NCBI GenBank assembly: GCA_009377755.1
Contig: WHTM01000023.1
Span: 5,977-69,976 of the forward strand
Direction of reading: 5' to 3'
From: Hyphomicrobiales bacterium
GTDB taxonomy: Bacteria > Pseudomonadota > Alphaproteobacteria > Rhizobiales > Xanthobacteraceae
Length of the DNA stretch: 64,000 bases
Shown here: in pieces, positions 7,952 through 17,145 of the stretch
How positions within the stretch are numbered: the first letter of the stretch is position 1
Layout of the letters: every line of letters begins with the position of its first letter
Program-made: the position numbers and the translations under genes
Notes under the pieces: model-generated
Told to the model about the DNA's origin: nothing
The model's input: only the letters and a program-made list of their open reading frames with translations
The model's database searches: none

Positions 7952-8793
7952 TGCCGGCCCTCCATCAACTGCTTCGCCACCCGCCGCAGCAGCACGCCGG
8001 CAAGGTGCCGCTTCACTGCGCCGGTTTCTTGCACGTCGTCAGGCGGATCGAGGTCGTCGGCGAGCGCAGCGACGGCATCGTCAAGCGCGCCGCGCGCAAG
8101 CTCAGCCTCGGCCTTGCGGGCGCGCACCGGCGTCGCGCCGACACCGAAATAGGCGAGCCGGATATCGGCCAGGCCGTCTCCTTCGGCACGCGCTGCCGCC
8201 GCGAGGCCGACCAAGGCGTAGTCGCCGTGCCGGCGCGCCAGCTCGGCGAAGCCGATGCGTGTCGCTGCATTCGCGGCCGGCACGCGGATCGCCTTGAGCA
8301 CGTCGTCCGAGCCCAGCTCCGTTTCGAACAGGCCCGTGAAGAAGTCGTCGGCCTTGACGGTGCGCTCGCCTCTGCCGCCCGCAATCACCACCTCGCCGCC
8401 GAGCGCCACGAGGCAGGCGGGCAGTTCCGCCGCTGGATCGGCAAAGGCGATCGAGCCGCCGATCGTGCCGCGGTTGCGGATGGCAGGATGGCCGATGTGA
8501 GGTATCGCCTTGGCGATCAGCGGGGCATTCTTGGCGATGATGTCGGAGCGCCCAGCCTGGGCGTGACGTACCAGCGCGCCGATCTCCACCGCGCCGTCCT
8601 TGAGCGCGAGGCCGTCGAGGCCGTCGAGGCCGTTGATATCGACCAGCAGCGTCGGCCGCGACAGCCGCATGTTGAGCGTTGCGATCAGGCTCTGGCCGCC
8701 GGCCAGAATCCGCGCCTCGCCGTCGCGCCCGGCGAGCTCGACGGCATGCTCGACCGAGCGAGCCTTCGTATAAGCGAACGGCGCTGGCTTCAC
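7948..8793 (-). CDS. Molybdenum hydroxylase FAD-binding medium subunit (CoxM-like)
   Basis: A 281-residue FAD subunit. FAD-binding motifs are ILAGGQSLIATLNMRL near residue 32 and TIGGSIAFADPAAELPA near residue 110, as in CoxM and the middle domain of xanthine dehydrogenase. The C-terminal CO_deh_flav_C region follows. It is the first gene of the operon, preceded by a 77-bp gap to the dioxygenase gene upstream. A good ribosome-binding site (GGGAGGAAT on the minus strand) precedes the ATG. Confidence 0.95.
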   Translation of the reverse strand: MKPAPFAYTKARSVEHAVELAGRDGEARILAGGQSLIATLNMRLSRPTLLVDINGLDGLDGLALKDGAVEIGALVRHAQAGRSDIIAKNAPLIAKAIPHIGHPAIRNRGTIGGSIAFADPAAELPACLVALGGEVVIAGGRGERTVKADDFFTGLFETELGSDDVLKAIRVPAANAATRIGFAELARRHGDYALVGLAAAARAEGDGLADIRLAYFGVGATPVRARKAEAELARGALDDAVAALADDLDPPDDVQETGAVKRHLAGVLLRRVAKQLMEGRQ

Positions 8794-8870
8794 CGATTCC
8801 TCCCGGCATCAACCAGGGATGATTGTGGCTGATTGGCGCGAGGCGTCAACACGCCCGCGGCCGTTTGGCC

Positions 8871-9854
8871 TCAGCGCGCGACGATTGGCTGAGCCTCCAG
8901 CACCGGCTCGTGCACCGGGGTCCCTGCGAACGCCGAGCCTTCCTCGAACCAGGACCGTGGCGCCGGGTGTCCCCACAGCGTCTGGCGCTGCGGGTCCTGC
9001 AACGACCAGCGCAGCGGCTCCAGGTCCGGATCGACGGTGAGGTAGTCGCTGGTGAACAGTTCGACCCGGTGGCCGTCGGGATCGCGCGTATAGAGAAAGA
9101 AGGCATTGGAAATGCCGTGCCGGCCGGGCCCGCGCTCCATGTTGGCGAGAAAGCCGCTCGACGCCATCACGTCGCAAATATGCAAAATGTCGAGCGCGCT
9201 CGCGGTCCAGACGCCGATGTGGTGCAGGCGCGGCCCGCGCCCGTTGGTGAAGGCGAGGTCGTGGACGTTGCCCTTGCGATGCATCCACACCGCCCACAGC
9301 TTGGGATCGGGATCGTCGGTTTCGGTGTACTCGGTCAGGCGAAAGCCGAGGTCGGCGTAGAAGTCGTAGCTCGTCTGCACGTCCGGCGTGAAGCAGTTGA
9401 GGTGGTCGATGCGCTGGATGCGCGCGCCCTGATAGGCGGCATACTTGCGCAGCATGGAGGGGACTTGGTCCATGCGCGCATAGAAATCGAGCGGCATGCC
9501 GAGCGTGTCGCAGGTGCGCAGCGTACGGCCCTGGTGCGGCACCTCGGGGAACGAGGTGGGCAGGCCTTTGCGCGCAAACCAGAAGGCGGCGCGGTCGAGG
9601 TCCTCTTCGCTCGCCACCTTGAAGCCCAGCGCCTCGACGCTCGGTGCCATTCCCTTGCGCAGGACGATCGAGTGATGATTGCGTTCCTCGACCGCGCGCA
9701 GATAGATCGCTTCTCTGTTTTCCTCAGTGACCAGATACCCGAGGCAGTCCACATAGAACGCCCGCGACGCGGAAAGGTCGCGCACGTCGAGCACCGCATG
9801 ACTCGCACGCACGATGTTGAACGGCGGGTTGAGGACGGGCTTGCGGATGGGCAT
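8871..9854 (-). CDS. hpaD: Extradiol catechol dioxygenase, homoprotocatechuate 2,3-dioxygenase type
   Basis: A 327-residue type I extradiol dioxygenase built from two vicinal-oxygen-chelate modules. The iron ligands are seen as RIDHLN (His), RLHHIGVW (His) and HRVELFTSDY (Glu), with the conserved GRHGISNAFFLYTRDPDG before the Glu. That block and the overall length match 3,4-dihydroxyphenylacetate 2,3-dioxygenases. The enzyme would cleave homoprotocatechuate to a 2-hydroxymuconate semialdehyde. An HpaF-type isomerase is adjacent and an HpaG-like hydrolase is divergent, which supports the assignment. A related catechol substrate remains possible. Confidence 0.85.
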   Translation of the reverse strand: MPIRKPVLNPPFNIVRASHAVLDVRDLSASRAFYVDCLGYLVTEENREAIYLRAVEERNHHSIVLRKGMAPSVEALGFKVASEEDLDRAAFWFARKGLPTSFPEVPHQGRTLRTCDTLGMPLDFYARMDQVPSMLRKYAAYQGARIQRIDHLNCFTPDVQTSYDFYADLGFRLTEYTETDDPDPKLWAVWMHRKGNVHDLAFTNGRGPRLHHIGVWTASALDILHICDVMASSGFLANMERGPGRHGISNAFFLYTRDPDGHRVELFTSDYLTVDPDLEPLRWSLQDPQRQTLWGHPAPRSWFEEGSAFAGTPVHEPVLEAQPIVAR

Positions 9855-9871
9855 CGTTTGTTATGGCTTTG

Positions 9872-10037
9872 CGTGTCCCGGACGCGGTGCAGCACCATAG
9901 CCGACGCGAATGCGTCGGCGTCAAGACGGCCGCCAGAGGCGGCCTGATGGTTGTGCACCGCTGATCCGGGACCGTTCCAGTGTTTGGCGGTCCCGGTTCT
10001 GCACAGCAGCACTACGTGCTGCAGTGCGCCCGGGACA
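9872..10037. repeat. Long imperfect palindromic repeat between hpaD-like and hpaF-like genes
   Basis: The gap between the two catabolic genes is bounded by GTGTCCCGG (9873) and its near-complement CCCGGGACAC ending at 10037, with nested palindromes such as GCAGCACTACGTGCTGC inside. The arrangement resembles a Bradyrhizobiaceae-type dispersed palindrome. It separates two otherwise codirectional genes and could end or stabilise their mRNA. Confidence 0.7.
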
Positions 10038-10039
10038 CA

Positions 10040-10438
10040 CTAAGCCGCGCTCTCCCGAGTCTTCATCCAGTTGCGGACGTTGCTCTTATTGATCCGCATC
10101 TCCGGAACGATCTCCTGCACTTCACACGAGAACGAAATCGGTGCCGCCGCGAACACTGGTTCGAGGTAGCTTGTTGCTGCCGCGGTGACGGTTTCGAGCA
10201 GGTTCTTGAGATCCTCTGCCGATCGTCCGCGGGCCACCCGGATGGTGATCGCCACGAAACAGTTGACCGGATCCGCGTCGGCGACGCGGTATTGGTCGCG
10301 CCGCTCAGCGCGGGTGCGAAAGCCGGCAAGTTCGGCCACGCCAGTGGAGAACGCGGCCTCGTGCAGCACCTTGAGCAAGCCGTCGATTCGAGCTCTTTCC
10401 TCGATATTGGCCGAGTATTCGACGATTATGTGCGGCAT
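10040..10438 (-). CDS. hpaF: 5-carboxymethyl-2-hydroxymuconate delta-isomerase
   Basis: A 132-residue small enzyme of the CHMI branch of the tautomerase superfamily. It begins MPHIIVEYSANIEER; after removal of Met, Pro1 is the catalytic base. The family strands PVNCFVAITIRVARGRS and FSCEVQEIVPE are present. It would isomerise the dehydrogenated ring-cleavage product in homoprotocatechuate degradation, acting between the HpaE and HpaG steps. No hpaE aldehyde dehydrogenase is seen in the window. Confidence 0.88.
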   Translation of the reverse strand: MPHIIVEYSANIEERARIDGLLKVLHEAAFSTGVAELAGFRTRAERRDQYRVADADPVNCFVAITIRVARGRSAEDLKNLLETVTAAATSYLEPVFAAAPISFSCEVQEIVPEMRINKSNVRNWMKTRESAA

Positions 10439-10564
10439 CGGCGGTCCTCCGGCGGATCATGAATTTGACGGTGATTTTTCCCGCGACTAACGTTGCGATT
10501 ATCGAGCCCACCTGCGGACCGGTCAAGGCGATGCGCCCGATCGGGTCCTGGCGGAACATCCCGA

Positions 10565-11425
10565 ATGAAACTGGCAAGCTACCGTTACGGCGGCAGAATG
10601 AGCTACGGTACGGTCACGGACGATGGCATTGTCGATCTCGGACGAAGGCTGCCGCAATACCCGAGCCTGTTCGAGGTGTTGCGCGCCGGCGCGCTCGGCG
10701 CCGCCAAGGCGGTCGCTGAAGGCGCGGGGCCCGATGTGGCGCTCGCCGACGTTGAGTTGCAGCCGCCGGTGACCGCGCCGGGCAAGATCATCTGCGTCGG
10801 CGTCAACTACGCCAACCGCAATGCCGAGTACCAGGACAACACCGACGAAGCGAAGTATCCGAGCCTGTTCTACCGATCGACCCATTCCTTCGTCGGGGCT
10901 GAGGCACCGCTGGTGCGGCCGCCGGAATCGGAGCAGCTCGACTACGAGGGCGAGATCGTGCTGGTGATCGGCAGGCAGGGTCGGCGCATCCCGAAAGACC
11001 AGGCCCTCGACTATGTCGCGGGCTATACGCTCGCCAACGAAGGTACGATCCGCGACTGGCTGCGCCACGCCAAGTTCAACGTCACGCAGGGCAAGAATTT
11101 CGACAACACCGGCAGCGTCGGTCCCTGGATGGTGACCAACGACGCCATCGATCCCGCCAGGCCGCTGCACCTGACCACGCGGGTCAACGGCGAGATCCGG
11201 CAGGACGACACCACGGCGAGCATCATCTTCGATTTCTCGTATCTGCTGAATTACATCAGCACCTTCATGACGCTTGATCCCGGTGATCTGATCCTCACCG
11301 GCACGCCGACCGGCGCCGGTGCTCGTTTCGATCCGCCGCGCTGGCTCAAGCCGGGGGATGTGGTGGAGGTCGAGGTTCCAGAGATCGGGCTGTTGCGCAA
11401 CACCGTCATCGACGAGACGCGATAG
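10565..11425 (+). CDS. Fumarylacetoacetate hydrolase-family protein, HpaG-like
   Basis: A 286-residue FAH-family protein. The metal/substrate core is seen as PGKIICVGVNYANRNAEY, LDYEGEIVLVIGRQGRRI (Glu ligands), a Asn-Glu segment LANEGTIRDW, and the C-terminal DLILTGTPTGAGA. The ATG at 10565 (MKLASYRYGG) is chosen because it matches the family N-terminus. By context it may act as the 2-oxo-hept-3-ene-dioate decarboxylase/isomerase of the homoprotocatechuate pathway, but the family also includes acylpyruvate hydrolases. It is divergent from the hpaF-like gene; the 126-bp gap contains a perfect palindrome CCCGATCGGG (10536-10545), a possible operator. Confidence 0.85.
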   Translation: MKLASYRYGGRMSYGTVTDDGIVDLGRRLPQYPSLFEVLRAGALGAAKAVAEGAGPDVALADVELQPPVTAPGKIICVGVNYANRNAEYQDNTDEAKYPSLFYRSTHSFVGAEAPLVRPPESEQLDYEGEIVLVIGRQGRRIPKDQALDYVAGYTLANEGTIRDWLRHAKFNVTQGKNFDNTGSVGPWMVTNDAIDPARPLHLTTRVNGEIRQDDTTASIIFDFSYLLNYISTFMTLDPGDLILTGTPTGAGARFDPPRWLKPGDVVEVEVPEIGLLRNTVIDETR

Positions 11426-11463
11426 CTCCAGCATTCAACACTCAAAATTCATCGGAAGGAACC

Positions 11464-12252
11464 ATGGCACCACAATTTTCCGGCAAGGTCGCGGTCATCA
11501 CCGGTGCGAGCCGCGGCATCGGACGCGGCATCGCCTTGGCCCTTGCCAAGGAGGGAGCGCAGACCGTGCTGGCGGCGTCGTCGGCTGAGAATCTGGCCGA
11601 CGCGGCCAAGAGCGTCGGCCAGGCGGGCGGACCGCAGCCGATGACGGTGGCGGCCGATCTGCGCACGCTGCCCGGCTGCGAGCAGCTGTTCAACAGCGTG
11701 AAGGAGCGCTTCGGCCGCTGTGACATTCTCGTGAACTCGGCCGGCGCGACCCAGGCGGGCAATTTCGTCGATCTGTCCGACGATACTTGGCTCGACGGCT
11801 ATGCGCTCAAGCTGTTCGGTTGCGTGCGGCTCTGCCGGCTGTTCTGGCCGATGCTGAAGGAGGCGCGGGGCGCCGTCATCAACATCGACGGCGGCGCGGC
11901 GCGGACGCCGGGACCCGACTTCCTGATCGGCGGGTCAGTCAACGCCGCCATGGCCAATTTCTCCAAGGGCTTGTCCAAGCTCGGGCTGCGCGATGACGTT
12001 AACGTGAATGTGATCCATCCTGGGATGACCGAGACTGAGCGGACAACCCAGTTGTTCCAGCAGCGAGCCGCGGCGGCCGGCAAGAGTCCAGACGATTTGC
12101 GCAAGGAAGCGATCGCCAGGAATGGATTGCGGCGTCTTGGCCAGCCCGATGATATCGCGGCGCTGACGCTGTTTCTGTGTAGTCCCGCGGCGCGCCACAT
12201 CCAAGGGACCGCCATTTCGGTGGACGGCGGCGGTACGCCTGGTGTCTACTGA
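11464..12252 (+). CDS. Atypical short-chain dehydrogenase/reductase lacking the catalytic tetrad
   Basis: A 262-residue Rossmann protein with intact cofactor motifs TGASRGIG (13-20) and NSAG (91-94), and a normal C-terminus (RLGQPDDIAALTLFLCSPAARHIQGTAISVDGG). The positions that should hold Asn, Ser, Tyr and Lys read K (YALKLFG), D/G (NIDGG), G and N (IGGSVNAAM, 155-162). The YxxxK signature is therefore absent. A subgroup of SDRs sharing the GGSVNAA motif is known, so this is probably a real variant and not decay. Activity must be different or lost. A good GGAAGGA ribosome-binding site precedes the ATG. It follows the FAH-family gene by 38 nt. Confidence 0.8.
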   Translation: MAPQFSGKVAVITGASRGIGRGIALALAKEGAQTVLAASSAENLADAAKSVGQAGGPQPMTVAADLRTLPGCEQLFNSVKERFGRCDILVNSAGATQAGNFVDLSDDTWLDGYALKLFGCVRLCRLFWPMLKEARGAVINIDGGAARTPGPDFLIGGSVNAAMANFSKGLSKLGLRDDVNVNVIHPGMTETERTTQLFQQRAAAAGKSPDDLRKEAIARNGLRRLGQPDDIAALTLFLCSPAARHIQGTAISVDGGGTPGVY

Positions 12253-12344
12253 TTTCGCCCAACCGGGGTGGAATAATCCACCTGGTTCGGTGTTCACCGC
12301 ACATTCGACCGGCGTAAAACGGCCGGCGGCTCAGGGAGGAGCAC

Positions 12345-12965
12345 ATGAACAGTAAGATTTGGCACGGGCTCGGCGCTGCGGGCCTTGCTTTGGTCCTTGG
12401 CGCTTCCGCGGCGCTGGCGCAGCAGCCGCAGATGATGCGCGTGCGCGGGACCATTGAGAAGGTCGACGGCAACACACTGACGGTCAAGGCGCGTGACGGC
12501 GTCAATCTGACGATCAAGACGACCGACACTGTCCGCGTGCTAGGCTTGGCCAAGGCTTCGCTCGCGGATATCGGCGTCGATTCCTACATCGGCGTGACCG
12601 CCATGCCGCAACCGGATGGAAGCCAAAAGGCGGTTGCGATCCATATCTTCACGCCGCAACAGCGCGGCGTGGCCGAGGGACATCGGCCCTGGGATCTGCA
12701 GCCCAACAGCACCATGACCAATGCGGCGGTCGGCTCCAAGGTGGCGGCGGCCGAAGGCAACGTGTTGATGATGAAGTACAAGGGCGGCGAGAAGAAGGTT
12801 GTTGTGACGCCGCAGACCTCGATCGTGAAGGTCGTCCCTGGCGAAAAGAGCGAGATCAAGGCCGGCGCCAAGATCATCATCATGGGCGCGGCCAAGCAGC
12901 CCGACGGCACGCTGCAGGCTGCGGCACTCTATGTCGGCAAGGACGGAATCACGCCGCCGATGTAA
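12345..12965 (+). CDS. Periplasmic DUF5666-like protein, paralogue 1
   Basis: A 206-residue exported protein with a signal peptide cut near ALAQQ. Two similar beta-rich modules follow (VRGTIEKVDGNTLTVKARDG...GVTAMPQPDGSQKAV and VAAAEGNVLMMKYKGGEKKVVV...GAAKQPDGTLQAAAL), which resemble DUF5666-type small barrel domains. The start is supported by an AGGGAGGAG ribosome-binding site. It is the upstream member of a tandem pair; the next gene shares the blocks MPQPDGSQ, GHRPWD and NSTMTNA. Function unknown. Confidence 0.7.
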   Translation: MNSKIWHGLGAAGLALVLGASAALAQQPQMMRVRGTIEKVDGNTLTVKARDGVNLTIKTTDTVRVLGLAKASLADIGVDSYIGVTAMPQPDGSQKAVAIHIFTPQQRGVAEGHRPWDLQPNSTMTNAAVGSKVAAAEGNVLMMKYKGGEKKVVVTPQTSIVKVVPGEKSEIKAGAKIIIMGAAKQPDGTLQAAALYVGKDGITPPM

Positions 12966-13063
12966 CGGCTGATGATATCAGGTCGGGGGCGACCGGTGTG
13001 ATCGGAAAACGATCCGTGCGCCGTCGGACAGCGGCGGCGCAACACCGCTATTTGGGGGACGAC

Positions 13064-13672
13064 ATGACCAGATGGACTTCGTATATCGCTGCCGCATCGG
13101 TTCTCACCGCCGTTGCGGCGACAGCGGCCTGGGCGCAGCAGTCGAGGTCGGTTCCCGTGAGCGGAAGCATCACCGCAGTGGACGGGGCAATGCTCACCGT
13201 CAAGGCGAAAGACAGCGCCGTGCTGAAGATCAAACTGAAGGACAACGCCGCGGTGTTCGGCGTCGTCAAGGCTACGCTTGCGGACGTCAAGCCTGGCTCG
13301 TTCATCGGCGTCGGCGCCATGCCGCAACCGGACGGTAGTCAGCGCGCCATCCGGGTGACGATCTTCGCCGAGACGCAACGCGGCCTTGGTGAAGGCCACC
13401 GTCCTTGGGATCGGCCCAACAGCACGATGACCAACGCCACAGTCGATGAGACGGTCAAGAGCGTCGACGGCCAGGTGCTGATGGTCAAGTACAAGGGCGG
13501 CGAGAAGAAGATCGTCGTTCCCCCGGAGGCGGCGATCCTCGCCTACCTCGTCGGCGACAAGAACGAGCTCAAGCCTGGCGCGAACATCCGTATCACCCGC
13601 GCCGTGAAGCAGGCGGATGGGACGTATGAAGCGGATCGGGTGAATGTCGGCCGCGGCGGCGTGGTGCCGTAA
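13064..13672 (+). CDS. Periplasmic DUF5666-like protein, paralogue 2
   Basis: A 202-residue exported paralogue of the preceding gene. It has a signal peptide ending AWAQQ, then SGSITAVDGAMLTVKAKD, VGAMPQPDGSQ, GEGHRPWDRPNSTMTNA and QVLMVKYKGGEKKIVV. The near-identical central block shows it arose by tandem duplication. The chosen ATG gives the signal peptide; a longer reading upstream is unlikely. Function unknown. Confidence 0.7.
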   Translation: MTRWTSYIAAASVLTAVAATAAWAQQSRSVPVSGSITAVDGAMLTVKAKDSAVLKIKLKDNAAVFGVVKATLADVKPGSFIGVGAMPQPDGSQRAIRVTIFAETQRGLGEGHRPWDRPNSTMTNATVDETVKSVDGQVLMVKYKGGEKKIVVPPEAAILAYLVGDKNELKPGANIRITRAVKQADGTYEADRVNVGRGGVVP

Positions 13673-13766
13673 GCGGGCGCTGCACCTGCGCTGGATGTAC
13701 CAACGACTCCGTGTCAGGCCGGACTTGTTCCGGTCATCTCGATTGGGACCCACTGCCCCAAGCGAG

Positions 13767-13789
13767 GTCACCGGGGCAAGCCTGGTGAC
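13767..13789. terminator. Hairpin between convergent genes
   Basis: GTCACC (13767-13772) pairs with GGTGAC (13784-13789), with extra weak pairing inside. It lies in the 136-bp gap between the plus-strand paralogue and the minus-strand amidohydrolase remnant. There is no strong T-run, so it may be a bidirectional hairpin or a repeat remnant. Confidence 0.4.
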
Positions 13790-13808
13790 GACAGTCTTTG
13801 CGTTTGCG

Positions 13809-15312
13809 CTATCCCAGCACGTCGAGCTTGACGCCGCGCCGCACGAACAGCCGGTCGCGTGACGCGTGCACCGATTGCCGGACCCGGTTCAAGTCGTGCC
13901 CGACGAGCTTGCCGCGCCACTTGCGCGCATTTCCAGCGATGAATACGGCATCGATGTTACCGGTGTGGGCATAGGATACGACCGTGCTCACTGCATTGGT
14001 CAGCGGCATCGTGTTGATGTCCTCCGCGCGGACGACGACGATATCGGCCTCCTTCCCGGGAGTGAGTGTCCCGACCTTCTTCTGGAGAGCGGCATTCTCG
14101 GCGCCGCGGACGGTGGCGAATTCGAGCAGGTCGCGCATCTTCAATGGCGCCGACGGGTTGGGCTCCTTGCGGGCTCTCGCCTGATGGGAACCCCACCGCT
14201 GCAAGTGGAATGCGACGCGCATTTCCGTGAACATGTCGGTGCTGTAGCTGGTCTCGTTGTCCACGCTGAGGCCGGGCCGGATGCCGTGGTTCAGCGAGTC
14301 CTGCAGGCCCATCGTCGCTCCGCCGAGCGACCATTGCGTATCCGAGCGCGGGCAGGCGTTGATGGAAATTCCGGCGTCCCGGATCAACTGCCAGGCGGCA
14401 TCGGACAAGCCATAGCCGTGATTGATGGAGCAGCGCTCGCTGAGCAGTCCGGCGCCCTTGAGGTCGGCCAGCACCTCGGCCGAGTTGGGGCGGCCGGCGC
14501 CGTCGATGGACACCCAGAGACCGCCGAGACGACGCGCCGTCTCCCAATCCGCCTTCATGAGGCCGCGCGAAAAAATTCGCAGGGTCACCAGTTGGTCCTC
14601 GGAGGAAAAGAACTCGCGCTGCAGCCGCGGCAGGTCCTGCGGCCACTGCTTGTCCCACTCGCCGAACGTTGCGGCGTCGGAGGCGTGCACAGCGCGGATG
14701 CCGGAGTCGAACAGCGCCTTCACCGCCGCGTCGGAGTGCGCTGCCGAACGCGAATTGTGCGAGTTGTCGACCATGCAGGTGATGCCCGCATCGATGCAGC
14801 CGAGCGCGGTGATGAAGTTGCCGACATACATGTCGTCGGCCTGGTAATGCGGCGCGAATCCGCGATGCGTCGCGCCCATGTACTCGCCGATCGTTGCGCT
14901 CCCAGGCATGGCGATGACAATCGATCATGCCTGGAACGAGAACCGAATCCTTGGCATCGACTACAATGGCGTTGCCGTTCTGGGCGGCGGCGCCGAGATC
15001 GCGGCCGACGGCGGAGATTTTCTTGCCCTCGATCAGAATATCGCCTTGCACGAAATCGCCGACCGCGGAATCCATGCTGATGATGGTCCCGCCCTTTAGC
15101 AGAATGCGGCGCGTGGCCGGATTGGCACGCGTGAGGCGTTCGAGCGTGGCGGTGTCTGCATCCACCGTCTGCGCCGCGGCTGCGCCTGGCAGCAGCGGCA
15201 ATACCGCCGCGCCCGCGGCAACGCCGGTTGCCGCCTGCAACACATCGCGCCGCGATGCTCCATTAGCGTCAAGCTCCGATTTGCGATCATCAGTTGATTT
15301 GATCTTTGCCAT
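13809..15312 (-). pseudogene. Frameshifted TAT-exported amidohydrolase
   Basis: The first reading frame (from 15312) gives SRRDVLQAATGVAAGAAVLPL, a twin-arginine signal, then the metal-dependent hydrolase start KDSVLVPGMIDCHRHAWE. The reading then moves to another frame, which continues from about 14909 (SATIGEYMGATHRGFAPHYQADD) through DAGITCMVDNSHN, INHGYGLSD, a late CPRSDTQ and LTPGKEADIVVVRAEDI to a normal C-terminus. The join falls at 14895-14925, right after the HxH metal motif. Relatives appear to carry several residues between HxW-E and the ATxxEYM block, so a small deletion rather than one lost base is inferred. An error in the sequence is the alternative. Confidence 0.75.
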
Positions 15313-15414
15313 TCGCCCCTCCCGTCGTCGTGGTTGACGTCAGAACGCGCGGCCGAACGTGGCCAGCGCGATCCTGCTGGGGACGATGATACTCCTGCGA
15401 CGTCTGCGAGGAAA

Positions 15415-17001
15415 TCAAAACCGCAGCGGCTTCGCCGACTGCACCTGCGGCAGCGCCTGCACCCTCTTGAGGACCTCAGCCGGAATCTCGCCGTCGACCT
15501 CAATCAGCGCGACCGCGTTGCCGCCGGGCGCCTCGCGGCCGACATGAAAGGTCGCGATGTTGATGTCCGCGTCGCCGAGCGTCGAAGAGAACCGGCCGAT
15601 GAAGCCTGGTTTGTCGAGATTGGTGATGTAGATCATCGACGGGCCGAATTCTGCGTCCATGCGGATACCCTTGATGTTGACGATGCGCGGGCGGCCGTCG
15701 GCGAATACCGTGCCGGACACGTGGCGCGACTGCCGCTCGGTCGTCACCGTGACGGTAACAAGGCTCTCGTAGTCGCCCGCGGCCTCGCGTGTCACCTCCT
15801 CGACAATGATGCCGCGCTCCTTGGCGACAGTCGGCGCCGAGACCACGTTCACCTCCTGCAGCATCGGCCGCAGCAGGCCCGCCACCGCGGCGGAGGTGAG
15901 CGCCTTGGTGTTCATCTGCGCGACTGCGCCTTCGTAGCAGAGCTGCACCTTGGTGATGCCGGTCTCGGTGAGCTGTCCGGCGAACGAGCCGAGCTTCTCG
16001 GCCAGCGATATGAACGGCCTGAGCTTCGGTGCCTCTTCGGCTGTGATCGAGGGGAAATTGACCGCATTGGAGATCGCGCCGCGCAGCAGATAGTCCGACA
16101 TCTGCTCGGCGACCTGCAGCGCTACGTTCTCCTGCGCCTCGGTTGTCGCCGCGCCGAGATGTGGCGTGCAGACGACGTTGGGATGACCGAACAGCGGATT
16201 GTTGACGGCCGGTTCATCGACGAACACGTCGAAGGCGGCACCGGCGACATGGCCGGAATCGAGCGCCGCCCGCAACGCCTGCTCGTCGGCCAGTCCGCCG
16301 CGCGCGCAATTGATGATACGCACGCCCTTCCTCATCGCCGCCAATGCATTGGCGTCGATGATGTTGCGGGTCTTGTCTGTCAGCGGCGTGTGCAGCGTGA
16401 TGAAGTCGGCGCGACGGAACAACTCGTCGAGCTCGACCTTCTCGACGCCGATGTTCATCGCTCGTTCCGGTGACAGGAAGGGATCGTAGGCGATCACCTT
16501 CATACGCAGGCCGAGCGCGCGGTCGGCGACGATCGCGCCAATGTTGCCGCAGCCGATAATGCCGAGCGTCTTGCCGGTGATTTCCACGCCCATGAAGCGG
16601 TTCTTCTCCCACTTGCCGGCCTGGGTGGACGCGTCCGCCTGCGGAATCTCGCGAGCCAACGCCAGCATCATGGTGATGGCATGCTCCGCCGTCGTGATCG
16701 AATTTCCGAACGGCGTGTTCATCACGATGATGCCCTTGGCGGTCGCCGCCGGGATGTCGACATTGTCGACACCGATGCCGGCGCGTCCGATGACCCTTAG
16801 ACTCTTCGCGCGTTCGAGGATTTTCGGCGTGACCTTGGTCGCCGAACGGATCGCCAGCCCGTCGAAGCCGCCGATCATGTCGGCAAGCCTGTCCTTGTCC
16901 TTGCCGAGGTTGGGTTGGAATTCGACGGCGACGCCGCGATCCTTGAATATCTGCACGGCGGCCGGCGAGAGGGCATCGGAGATGAGAACACGAGGGGACA
17001 T
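15415..17001 (-). CDS. serA: D-3-phosphoglycerate dehydrogenase
   Basis: A 528-residue long-form SerA, the first step of serine synthesis. The layout is a 2-hydroxyacid dehydrogenase catalytic domain split by the NAD-binding domain (GKTLGIIGCGNIGAIVADRA), with INCARGGLADE supplying the active Arg and CTPHLGAATTEAQ the active His. An intervening ASB domain follows (AVNFPSITAEEAPKLRPFI). The C-terminal ACT domain begins at PSMIYITNLDKPGFIGR and is the usual serine-sensing part. It lies 144 nt downstream of serC, with a palindromic repeat between them. Confidence 0.97.
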   Translation of the reverse strand: MSPRVLISDALSPAAVQIFKDRGVAVEFQPNLGKDKDRLADMIGGFDGLAIRSATKVTPKILERAKSLRVIGRAGIGVDNVDIPAATAKGIIVMNTPFGNSITTAEHAITMMLALAREIPQADASTQAGKWEKNRFMGVEITGKTLGIIGCGNIGAIVADRALGLRMKVIAYDPFLSPERAMNIGVEKVELDELFRRADFITLHTPLTDKTRNIIDANALAAMRKGVRIINCARGGLADEQALRAALDSGHVAGAAFDVFVDEPAVNNPLFGHPNVVCTPHLGAATTEAQENVALQVAEQMSDYLLRGAISNAVNFPSITAEEAPKLRPFISLAEKLGSFAGQLTETGITKVQLCYEGAVAQMNTKALTSAAVAGLLRPMLQEVNVVSAPTVAKERGIIVEEVTREAAGDYESLVTVTVTTERQSRHVSGTVFADGRPRIVNIKGIRMDAEFGPSMIYITNLDKPGFIGRFSSTLGDADINIATFHVGREAPGGNAVALIEVDGEIPAEVLKRVQALPQVQSAKPLRF

Positions 17002-17023
17002 GGGGAGCTTCTGCCTATGTTGT

Positions 17024-17123
17024 TGTCATCATCCGCGAAGGCGGATGATCCAGTAGCCCCTGCGCTCACGATCGGTATGAAGCGTTGGTGTTTACGGGAT
17101 GCCCCCCTGCGCGGGGCATGACA
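17024..17123. repeat. Palindromic repeat in the serC-serA gap
   Basis: TGTCATCATCCGCGAAGGCGGATGATCC at the left end carries its own hairpin (ATCATCCGC / GCGGATGAT), and the right end reads GGATGCCCCCCTGCGCGGGGCATGACA. The outer ends (TGTCAT and ATGACA) are complementary. This is another family of dispersed palindrome, placed between two genes likely to share a transcript. Confidence 0.7.
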
Positions 17124-17145
17124 AGCTGATGAATGGGAATGCGAG

